A DNA stretch of 64,000 bases from Chthonomonas sp. (GTDB lineage: Bacteria > Armatimonadota > Fimbriimonadia > Fimbriimonadales > Fimbriimonadaceae), in the NCBI GenBank assembly GCA_016788115.1, contig JAEURR010000003.1, positions 310,001 to 374,000 on the forward strand. The letters run 5' to 3'. The notes below the pieces were generated by a model, which was given only the letters and a program-made list of their open reading frames with translations, had not been told where the DNA came from and did no database searches. The position numbers and the translations under genes are program-made. The stretch's first letter is position 1, and each line of letters starts with the position of its first letter. Below, piece after piece: positions 18,115 to 25,285 of this stretch.

Positions 18115-19247
18115 TGGCCGTTGCGCGCGTCGGATCGCGAAGAAACGCGAACGGGCTAAGCATCTTTCTTGAACTCGACTGGATCCTTATGATCGCCACG
18201 GCGATCCTAGTGTGCAGCGGGCTGCTCGCCGTCTACAGTTCTGTCTCGGGCGGTCCCACCCCCGAACTTTTCAAGAAGCAGCTGATCTTGACCGCCGTAG
18301 GGATCGTCCCATTTGTCCTCTTTTGGCGCATTCCGGCGGTGGCGTTTCAACGTGCCGCCGCGGTCCTGTACGCACTCAACGTGCTGCTCCTGAGCTTTGT
18401 GCTCTTCGCCGGGCATAACGCCAAAGGAGCGCAGCGATGGGTCGAGTTTGGCGGTTTCCAGTTCCAGCCCAGTGAGCTTACGAAAATCCTGACCGTGATA
18501 ACCCTCGCAGCGTTTTTCCATCGTCGGCGCGACCGGATGAAAGAGTTCTCAACTTTTGCCCTCTCGTTCCTGCACGTCGCACCCATCCTGTTCCTGATTT
18601 TCAAGCAACCCCACCTCGGCGCAACGATTGTCGTCTTCATCAGTTGGTTTACTCTCTGCCTGATTGCAGGGATCCCGTGGCGGACTTTGGGAATCTTCGT
18701 GGTCGTCTGCGCAACGTTGGTGGGGGGCACGTTGCTCGTGGGTAAGAGCGGCTGGTTGCACGGCTACCAAGCAGACCGCATCTCGGCCATGTTCTCCAAT
18801 GACGAGCAAGGAGACGACTACCAAGTCCTGCGGGCGGAGATGGCTTACGGGGCGGGCGGGGTCATGGGCCAAGGATTCCTGAAGGGCGAGATCAAGCGGT
18901 ACGTTCCGGAACAACAGAACGACTTCATCTTCTCAGTGGTCGGCGAAGAGGGTGGCCTCGTGGTCTGCGGGATGGTGCTGTTCGCTTATGCCGTGCTTTT
19001 CTCGCGCATTTGGCTGATTTTGATTCGAACCGGCGACCTCTTCGGCAGGCTGTGCGCCGCGGGCGTGCTCGCTGTCCTCAGCTTCCACACTCTGATCAAC
19101 CTCGCGATGAACTTGCAACTCGCCCCGGTCGTGGGGCTGTGGCTCCCCTTCATGAGTTACGGCGGAACCGCCATGTGGCTTTGCCTCGGTTGCGTTGGAT
19201 TGGCGCAGAACGTCTATCGGCAGGATGCCGAATCAGTCTTCAACTAG
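18114..19247 (+). CDS. rodA: SEDS-family peptidoglycan polymerase RodA/FtsW
   Basis: 377 residues, about ten membrane segments. SEDS signatures are visible: FQPSELTKI after segment four, the loop motif AYGAGGVMGQGFLKGE, then FIFSVVGEEGG, and the near C-terminal GLWLPFMSYGGTAM. SEDS proteins polymerise lipid II glycan strands and need a class B penicillin-binding protein. None is adjacent, so RodA versus FtsW cannot be settled; the loop style favours RodA. The GTG start at 18114 overlaps the previous stop, and the 3' end overlaps the convergent permease gene by 8 bp. Confidence 0.88.
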   Translation: MAVARVGSRRNANGLSIFLELDWILMIATAILVCSGLLAVYSSVSGGPTPELFKKQLILTAVGIVPFVLFWRIPAVAFQRAAAVLYALNVLLLSFVLFAGHNAKGAQRWVEFGGFQFQPSELTKILTVITLAAFFHRRRDRMKEFSTFALSFLHVAPILFLIFKQPHLGATIVVFISWFTLCLIAGIPWRTLGIFVVVCATLVGGTLLVGKSGWLHGYQADRISAMFSNDEQGDDYQVLRAEMAYGAGGVMGQGFLKGEIKRYVPEQQNDFIFSVVGEEGGLVVCGMVLFAYAVLFSRIWLILIRTGDLFGRLCAAGVLAVLSFHTLINLAMNLQLAPVVGLWLPFMSYGGTAMWLCLGCVGLAQNVYRQDAESVFN

Positions 19248-20259
19248 CGAGCCGGGTGCGGCGCAGGATGGCAAGCAACATCGGCGCGCCAAAGATCGCC
19301 ATGAGCGCTCCCACCGGCACCTCGACCACGCCGATCATCCTTTGCGCTGCCGCATCTGCCAGCAGTAGCACTGCGCTGCCCGTCAGAGCAGAAGCAACCA
19401 GAAGTCGCCGCATGTCGGTGCCAGCGAACGGTCGTGCCAAGTGGGGTGCAATGAGGCCCAGGAACCCAATAATGCCCACCGCGCCGACCGAGATCGCGGT
19501 CGCCGCTGCGCCAAAGAGAATCACCAATCGCTGGACTCGGCCCGGATCGACCCCTAAGTGCCGGGCGGACTCCTCGCCCAGCGCGATCGCGTTCAGAGCG
19601 CGCCCATTCGCCCGCAAGCTCACGCCGATGGCGAGAAGTGCCCCCAGCAACCAAGCGATACCCCACCACTGTACTTGGCTCATCGAACCGAACAGCCATG
19701 CGAGGATCCGGTTCGCATCAGAGCCGGACATGATGAGCAGAATCGTCATCAGCGCGCTCGCAAGAGAACCGACGACAACGCCCGACAGGAGAAGATTTGC
19801 GGTCGAGCGAACCGGGCTCGAACTGGCCACTACGAGGACTAGAGCAAGCGTCGCAAGTGCCCCCACCAATGCACCCGCCATCAGCGCGATCCCACCCAGG
19901 ATTCCGCCAGCTCCCGTGACAAGAACCAGCGCGCCACCGAGCGCAGCGCCGCCGCTCGCGCCGACCAAGTACGGCTCCGCCAGCGGATTGCGAAAGAGGT
20001 ATTGAAACGCCGCACCGGTCATGCCGAGAATCGCTCCAACGAGGATGCACGCCAGGGCGCGAGGCAAGCGTAGCGACCAGACAATGACTGCCATCGGGGA
20101 CGGATCCTGCGCCCGCGGTCCCTGTTGCAGGCCTGACCACCAATCGGCGGGCGACATCCACACCGAACTTCCCAGGCACATATGACCGATCGCCAACAAA
20201 ACCACGGCCACTCCCAGAGTGGCAACGATCTTGCTTTGCGACGCGGAAGAACTGCCCAT
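19240..20259 (-). CDS. FecCD-family ABC permease (cobalamin/siderophore type), orphan
   Basis: 339 residues from the ATG at 20259. It is a BtuC/FecD-type permease with about ten membrane segments. Family motifs include RLPRALACILVGA near residue 65, GASGGAALGG, and the C-terminal GIIGFLGLIAPHLAR. Members import iron-siderophores, heme or vitamin B12 with a periplasmic binding protein and a BtuD-like ATPase. Neither partner gene is in the window, so the permease must be served by distant genes or have lost them. A longer reading frame opens at 20301 but adds residues unlike the family and would overlap the divergent aminotransferase start. Confidence 0.88.
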   Translation of the reverse strand: MGSSSASQSKIVATLGVAVVLLAIGHMCLGSSVWMSPADWWSGLQQGPRAQDPSPMAVIVWSLRLPRALACILVGAILGMTGAAFQYLFRNPLAEPYLVGASGGAALGGALVLVTGAGGILGGIALMAGALVGALATLALVLVVASSSPVRSTANLLLSGVVVGSLASALMTILLIMSGSDANRILAWLFGSMSQVQWWGIAWLLGALLAIGVSLRANGRALNAIALGEESARHLGVDPGRVQRLVILFGAAATAISVGAVGIIGFLGLIAPHLARPFAGTDMRRLLVASALTGSAVLLLADAAAQRMIGVVEVPVGALMAIFGAPMLLAILRRTRLAS

Positions 20260-20284
20260 GGAACCGATTATGCCTGTAGGTATC

Positions 20285-21481
20285 ATGCAAGGGTTGAACA
20301 CACTTACCCTCGCTCAACGCGCGCTTGCTCTCAAACCGTCGCCGACCCTGGGGATGACCGCCAAGGCTCGCGCGATGAAAGCACAGGGTCTGGACGTCAT
20401 CTCTTTCGCCGCGGGCGAGCCCGATTTCAACACCCCCGAACCGATTTGCCAGACCGCAATTGAGGCCCTCCAGGCGGGACAGACCAAGTACACCGCCAGC
20501 AGCGGCACCCCCGAACTCAAGAGCGCCATCGCCGAGAAAGTTCAACTCGACCATGGCGTCGCGGTGGAGACCGACCAGATTGTTGTGAGTTGCGGCGCGA
20601 AACACAGCATCTACAATGCGCTGATGGTCCTGGTTGACCCAGGCGACGAAGTCATCCTCATCGCGCCGTACTGGATGACCTACAAGGACCAGATCCAGCT
20701 CGCCGGGGGCACCGCAGTCGTCATCTACACGACCCCTGAATCCGGCTTTTGCCCCACGCGGGAGCAGTTGCACGAGGCGATCTCGCCCCGAACTAAGGCG
20801 ATCATCCTGAACAGCCCGTCGAACCCGACCGGCGCAATGCTCGATGCCGTAACGCTCCAGACCGTTGCCCAACTCAGCAAGCAGCACGGCTTCTGGATCC
20901 TCAGCGACGAGATCTACGACCATCTCACCTACGAGGGAGCCCATGCGTCCGTATTTCGGCCCGACTCAGACGTCCTCGACCGCACTATCCTCGTGAACGG
21001 GTGCAGCAAGACCTACGCTATGACCGGCTGGCGCATCGGTTATTGCGTTGCTCCGAAGCCGATCGCCCAGGCCATGAGCAACCTGCAAGATCAGGTGACG
21101 AGCAACCCCACCACCTTCTCCCAGGCGGGCGCAGTTACCGCCATGCGCACACCGGCGGACGTTGTCGAGTGCATGCGAGCCGAGTTCGGCGCACGCCGCG
21201 ATCTCGGCCTTGAGCTTCTTAGCAAGATCGACGGGGTGCGCATTGTGAAGCCGAAGGGTGCGTTCTACTTTTTCATCGACGTCTCAGCCCACTTGAACCC
21301 CCGCATGCCGACCGACGTGGAACTTGCCGACTGGATGCTCGAAGAGGCCCTCATCGCCACCGTTCCTGGCAGCGTCTTCGAAGGCCCCGGCCATCTGCGC
21401 CTGAGCTACGCCACGAGCCGCGCGGCCATCGAGAAGGGATTGGAGCGGCTTGCCGAAGGGTTGAAGCGGCTGCCTCGATAA
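20285..21481 (+). CDS. aspC: Class I aminotransferase (aspartate aminotransferase family)
   Basis: 398 residues, PLP fold-type I. The N-terminus has LDVISFAAGEPDFNTPEP and substrate arginine-bearing motifs. The PLP lysine is in the pattern CSKTYAMTGWRIGY. LNSPSNPTG and SDEIYDHLTYEGA supply the Asn/Asp/Tyr PLP contacts. Family members transaminate aspartate and sometimes prephenate or aromatic acids. I chose the ATG at 20285 over those at 20219, 20258 and 20270 because it is preceded by TAGG at a short distance and gives the typical family length. The rnc gene starts 2 bp after its stop. Confidence 0.9.
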   Translation: MQGLNTLTLAQRALALKPSPTLGMTAKARAMKAQGLDVISFAAGEPDFNTPEPICQTAIEALQAGQTKYTASSGTPELKSAIAEKVQLDHGVAVETDQIVVSCGAKHSIYNALMVLVDPGDEVILIAPYWMTYKDQIQLAGGTAVVIYTTPESGFCPTREQLHEAISPRTKAIILNSPSNPTGAMLDAVTLQTVAQLSKQHGFWILSDEIYDHLTYEGAHASVFRPDSDVLDRTILVNGCSKTYAMTGWRIGYCVAPKPIAQAMSNLQDQVTSNPTTFSQAGAVTAMRTPADVVECMRAEFGARRDLGLELLSKIDGVRIVKPKGAFYFFIDVSAHLNPRMPTDVELADWMLEEALIATVPGSVFEGPGHLRLSYATSRAAIEKGLERLAEGLKRLPR

Positions 21482-21483
21482 TC

Positions 21484-22185
21484 ATGGAGACCATCCCCCG
21501 CAACATACCGCTCAAGGACCCAGAGGTCTTCCGGCTGGCCATGCGTCATCGCTCGGCTGCGAATGACCCGGTCCGGGACAGCTACGAGCGGCTAGAGTTC
21601 TTCGGCGATTCGGTTCTGGGATTGGTGGTGGCGCAGTACCTGTACGAGCACCATCCGGACTGGGATCAGGGGATGATGTCCAAAGCAAAGGCGAGCGTCG
21701 TCCAAGAGGGCCCGTTGGCCGAGACGGCTGTTCGCCTGGGATTGGCACCCTACCTCGAACTCAGCTCCAGCGAAGATGCGACGGGAGGTCGGCAACGCCC
21801 CAGCATCCTCGCCGACGTCGTCGAGGCCATCATCGGCGGCATCTACCTTGAGTCTGGGTTGGAGAAGGCGCGTTGGTTCGTGCTCGAGATCCTCAACCAG
21901 TACTTGATGGTGGTGGGAACCGGCGACGTCAGCCCGAACGACCACAAGTCGAAGCTCCAAGAGATCGCTCAAGCAAATTGGCGCAAGACGCCGCAGTATC
22001 GCTTGGCGGGCGAGAGCGGACACGCGCACGCAAAACGCTTCCACGTGCAGGTCATGTTTGACAATGAAGTCATGGGAGAAGGAACAGGCCGATCTAAGAA
22101 AGAGGCCGAGCAGGCAGCTGCGCTTGCCGCCGTCGAGATGATCGAGCGAGCGCGAAGAATGCGCGAGCACATCGAGGACTACTGA
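21484..22185 (+). CDS. rnc: Ribonuclease III
   Basis: 233 residues, double-strand-specific endoribonuclease that matures rRNA and mRNA. The catalytic signature ERLEFFGDSVLG is at residues 35-46, and the second acidic cluster is in the helix DVVEAIIGGIYLESG. The C-terminal double-stranded RNA-binding domain (about 150-230) shows DHKSKLQEIAQ and the final KKEAEQAAALAAVE helix. The gene follows the aminotransferase by 2 bp, so both are likely co-transcribed. Confidence 0.96.
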   Translation: METIPRNIPLKDPEVFRLAMRHRSAANDPVRDSYERLEFFGDSVLGLVVAQYLYEHHPDWDQGMMSKAKASVVQEGPLAETAVRLGLAPYLELSSSEDATGGRQRPSILADVVEAIIGGIYLESGLEKARWFVLEILNQYLMVVGTGDVSPNDHKSKLQEIAQANWRKTPQYRLAGESGHAHAKRFHVQVMFDNEVMGEGTGRSKKEAEQAAALAAVEMIERARRMREHIEDY

Positions 22186-22248
22186 CAAACATGCAGCGCG
22201 AATTGCTAGGTTTTCGCCTCGTTCCATCGTATAGTAACCTGGAGCCTG

Positions 22249-22277
22249 TTGCCGTTGGCAAGTTTTTTGCTGATAAT
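22249..22277 (+). promoter_or_regulatory. Predicted sigma-70-type promoter of the first PEP-CTERM gene
   Basis: A -35 box TTGCCG (22249-22254) and a -10 box GATAAT (22272-22277) are separated by exactly 17 bp, and lie 40 bp upstream of the start codon at 22317. The region is AT-richer than its surroundings. This is prediction from consensus only. Confidence 0.55.
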
Positions 22278-22316
22278 TGAATTCGTGCCGAGGTGCGTTA
22301 CTCGGAGAGGAATGTT

Positions 22317-23039
22317 ATGAACCAGTACAACAGAATCACAACGGTCGCGGCGGTGACCTTCTTTGCAAGCATCGCTTTCGCGGTGCCGCCCAACTCATAC
22401 CTTGTGAAGACGGTCAACACCGTCGGTGAGTTGAAGGCCCAGATCCGATCCAACTCGGTGGTGAGCGACCGCTACCAGCGTCACTTCCATATGACCGAGG
22501 GTGAGGTTCTGGATTTCGTTTCGAATCTCCGACTTGCCAAAGTCCAGCAGACCTCGATTTACAGCATTTACGGTGTGCCACCCAAGACCGGCGTATTGCG
22601 CTCTCGCTTGCAGAAGCTGAAAGCGGGCACAAAGATTTGGGTTGACAGCACGGGCCAGCCGATCCTGCAATGGATTTGTGGAAACCCGATGACCCGCGGA
22701 CCCCGCATGGTCGCGGTGAACACCGAGCCGGGCGCGGCTGTGGAGGGCAAGGACACCGATCTGCTCGCCAGCCCGATGCCCGCTGGTGACGCACCCATCA
22801 TCGCATCGAACATCGAGCCGGGAGTACCCCAGCCCGAAGAGATCATCAGCATCATCGACGTGCCTCCCGCCACACCGCACCGCAACAACTACGGCGGATT
22901 GCTCCTTCTCCCGCTCATTGCGCTGATCCCGCGCGGTAGCGGCGGCGAGGACATTCCCCCGGTGCCCGAGCCTGCAACAATGCTCGTCATGGGCGCAGGT
23001 GTGGTTGCCGTCGCAATTCGACGCAAGCGATCCAAGTAA
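22317..23039 (+). CDS. PEP-CTERM-anchored secreted protein, copy 1
   Basis: 240 residues from the ATG at 22317, which follows GGAGAGG; an earlier in-frame codon at 22293 lacks a site. It has a signal peptide, then a conserved domain (about 25-135), a variable linker, a second hydrophobic stretch, and the sorting tail VPEPATMLVMGAGVVAVAIR followed by basic residues. PEP-CTERM tails are processed by exosortase, which is not in this window. The domain shares long stretches with the gene at 23295, notably GTKIWV and PILQWICGNPMTRGPR. I do not recognise the domain. The single conserved cysteine is in the ICGNP motif. Confidence 0.85.
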   Translation: MNQYNRITTVAAVTFFASIAFAVPPNSYLVKTVNTVGELKAQIRSNSVVSDRYQRHFHMTEGEVLDFVSNLRLAKVQQTSIYSIYGVPPKTGVLRSRLQKLKAGTKIWVDSTGQPILQWICGNPMTRGPRMVAVNTEPGAAVEGKDTDLLASPMPAGDAPIIASNIEPGVPQPEEIISIIDVPPATPHRNNYGGLLLLPLIALIPRGSGGEDIPPVPEPATMLVMGAGVVAVAIRRKRSK

Positions 23040-23054
23040 TCGCGCTGAACTTCT

Positions 23055-23090
23055 AGGGCCGATCCGCTGTACTGGGCGGGTCGGCCCTTT
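23055..23090 (+). terminator. Rho-independent terminator between the two PEP-CTERM genes
   Basis: A 13-bp stem from 23055-23067 to 23076-23088 with one G-U pair and an 8-base loop, ending in a short T run. It follows the first gene by 15 bp, so the two paralogues are transcribed separately. Confidence 0.88.
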
Positions 23091-23294
23091 GTATGGGTCA
23101 TTACCGGCCCCTACTCGTACCAGAAGATGTCGGTATTTCCAGGACTTTGAGCAAAGATTCTTCGATAAATCCGGAACACCGTGTACACTTGAATAGTCTG
23201 TGAGGCAGAAATGCCACGGGCAATTTGTTTCGGCAATGCCGAGTTAAGCTGATCGCTCGCGAATGCGCGAACTTGGTCCGCTTTGGAGAGGACA

Positions 23295-24119
23295 ATGAAA
23301 TATCAGAACAAAGGCATCGCGACCGCATTGGCGGCAGCGACGCTACTAACCGTTGCGGTAGCCAAGATGCCGCCCAATTCATATCTGATCAGTACAGCGA
23401 ACTCCGTCGGCGAGATCGTGGCGCAGATCGACAAGTATCCGGTCGTCCAAGATCGGTACGAGCGACACTTCGGCATGACCAAGTCCGAGCTAAAGCTCTA
23501 TTTCTCTTCGCTTCGGCTTAGCCGGGTCGAGAGGTCGGGCAACTACCTGGTCTACAACACGCCAGAGAGTACGGGCGAGTTGCGCTCCAAAACCCTGTTC
23601 CTGAAGAAGGGCACCAAGATCTGGGTGAATACGAGCGGCAAACCGATCCTTCAGTGGATCTGCGGCAACCCGATGACTCGCGGCCCGCGCACGGTCGCTT
23701 CGGTAGGCGATGTCGCTCCGGTGGCCGCCACCATCGAGGGCATGAACATCGAGCCGGAAGTGCTGGACGCTCCCAAGATCGAAAACATCGAGACCGATAC
23801 GATCGCGATGGAGCCCAACGTTCCGGAGTGGACGGATGCACCGTTGACCTCGGTCGATATCGCAAACATCCCGGTGGATCCGGTTCAGGCGCCCGCTATG
23901 TCCGTTCCCAACACTCCGGCGATCGCCAGCAGTGGCTGGGACCTGGGACGCGCCTTGCTGGCCCCGCTGGGTGGCGGACTCATCTTCGTCACCGGGACCA
24001 AGAGCCAAGGCTCGAGCAAGCCCATCGTGAACCCCGTTCCCGAGCCCGCGACATTCGTCGCCATGGGCATGGGCGCGGCTTACCTGATTCGCCGAAAGAA
24101 GTCCTCTTTTAAGCGCTGA
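23295..24119 (+). CDS. PEP-CTERM-anchored secreted protein, copy 2
   Basis: 274 residues starting at ATG 23295 after GGAGAGG. It is a paralogue of the protein at 22317: PPNSYLISTANSVGE, VVQDRYERHF and KGTKIWVNTSGKPILQWICG all align residue by residue with copy 1. The linker after the domain is longer and richer in Pro, Asp and Val. The C-terminus ends NPVPEPATFVAMGMGAAYLI plus a basic tail, a PEP-CTERM signal for exosortase-dependent sorting to the cell surface or matrix. Its last 11 bp overlap the convergent peptidase gene. Function unknown. Confidence 0.85.
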   Translation: MKYQNKGIATALAAATLLTVAVAKMPPNSYLISTANSVGEIVAQIDKYPVVQDRYERHFGMTKSELKLYFSSLRLSRVERSGNYLVYNTPESTGELRSKTLFLKKGTKIWVNTSGKPILQWICGNPMTRGPRTVASVGDVAPVAATIEGMNIEPEVLDAPKIENIETDTIAMEPNVPEWTDAPLTSVDIANIPVDPVQAPAMSVPNTPAIASSGWDLGRALLAPLGGGLIFVTGTKSQGSSKPIVNPVPEPATFVAMGMGAAYLIRRKKSSFKR

Positions 24120-25206
24120 GTTCGGGGAGCGAGCGCGGGGGCTCCGCGTTCATCGAAATGTGGCCGTCCATCGTGACGGCCACGATATTTTCTATCCGGA
24201 TTCCAAACTCGCCTGCGAGATAAACCCCCGGTTCGACGCTGAAGCAATTCCCGGGCTCCAATGGCAGCGAGTTCGTAGACACGAGGTTCGGAGCCTCATG
24301 CCCCTCCATCCCGATGCCGTGGCCAAGCCGATGGAAGAAATCTGGCCCATGCCCCGCATCTTCAATGATCTGCCGCGCCGCCCGATCCACGTCTGCACCG
24401 GTCACCCCAGGTCGTACTGCGGCCCTACCGGCATCGTGTGCTCGCAACACAATCTCGTACACCTGGTGCATCTTGTCCGTTGCCTTTCCAATGCTGACGC
24501 AGCGAGTGATGTCGCACTGATAGTGGTTCAGGTCGCACCCAAAGTCGAGAAGAAGCAGATCGCCGTTCTCCAGCCGACGCTCATTCGGTAGGTGGTGCGG
24601 CTCGGCCGACCCTGCCCCCGCCGCCACAATGCAAAACGTTGGGGTCCCGCCACGAGCCCGCATCTTTGCGTTGATGCGGTCACGCAGTTCAAGCTCCGTC
24701 ATGCCGACCCTGATCTCGGGCAACACTTCGTCGTAGACCTCGTCGGCAATCTTTCCGGCTGCCAGCAAGGCGTCGATTTCCGCGGGCTCCTTCCGACTCC
24801 GAATCCGGCTCAGCACTTCACCGCCTGCGCGAAAGAGCGCCGCGGGCAGTAGTTCCTGCATCGCGAGCAGGTGCGAGGAGTGGAATTCGTCATCCACCGC
24901 GATCACTCCGGACCGCAAGTTCCAGCGCTGAGACAAGGTCTGGACAGCGTCCATCGGATCTTCGCTATCCGCCCAACCGAGAATGTCGGCGATGCCCACT
25001 CGCTGCGCCTGAGAAATGGAAAGCGCTGGCGCAATGAGGCAAACATCGCCGGACGATTTGACCGCCAGAGTCAACAGCCGCTCGTGCCCATGCTCGAACA
25101 GGCCATGCAGATAGCCCATCGAAGTGGTGGTCGATGCGAAGTAGGCGTCGATGCCTGCCGCGTCGAGCTGTTCCGCAAGCCGCTGGGTGCGCGTGGTTCC
25201 GCTCAT
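24109..25206 (-). CDS. M24 family metallopeptidase (Xaa-Pro dipeptidase type)
   Basis: 365 residues, creatinase/aminopeptidase-P fold. The N-terminal domain spans residues 1-130 and the pita-bread catalytic domain the rest. The five dimetal ligands are visible: Asp in LLLDFGCD, Asp in QCDITR, His in GHGIGMEGHE, Glu in SVEPGVYL and Glu in GIRIENI. It should remove N-terminal residues before proline, or cleave Xaa-Pro dipeptides, in the cytoplasm. PepP versus PepQ cannot be decided. The gene is alone on its strand between the PEP-CTERM pair and the large dockerin-like gene. Confidence 0.93.
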   Translation of the reverse strand: MSGTTRTQRLAEQLDAAGIDAYFASTTTSMGYLHGLFEHGHERLLTLAVKSSGDVCLIAPALSISQAQRVGIADILGWADSEDPMDAVQTLSQRWNLRSGVIAVDDEFHSSHLLAMQELLPAALFRAGGEVLSRIRSRKEPAEIDALLAAGKIADEVYDEVLPEIRVGMTELELRDRINAKMRARGGTPTFCIVAAGAGSAEPHHLPNERRLENGDLLLLDFGCDLNHYQCDITRCVSIGKATDKMHQVYEIVLRAHDAGRAAVRPGVTGADVDRAARQIIEDAGHGPDFFHRLGHGIGMEGHEAPNLVSTNSLPLEPGNCFSVEPGVYLAGEFGIRIENIVAVTMDGHISMNAEPPRSLPELSA

Positions 25207-25221
25207 GCTTGTCAGGATATC

Positions 25222-25265
25222 CGAAAAGAAAGCACCCCCCGCGGGCAGAGGCCTGCGAGGGGTGC
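25222..25265 (-). terminator. Terminator of the first giant dockerin-like gene
   Basis: On the minus strand a long GC-rich hairpin (gcacccctcgcaggc against its partner across 25232-25265) is followed by a T-rich tail (tttcttttc). It starts about 20 bp after the stop codon of the gene at 25286. Confidence 0.85.
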
Positions 25266-25285
25266 CGTGCTCGAGACCAGCGAGA

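Noticed and set aside
23101-23294. Promoter for the second PEP-CTERM gene
   Set aside because: TTCGAT (23161) and TACACT (23184) are spaced 17 bp apart, but both boxes are weak matches, so I did not list it as a feature.
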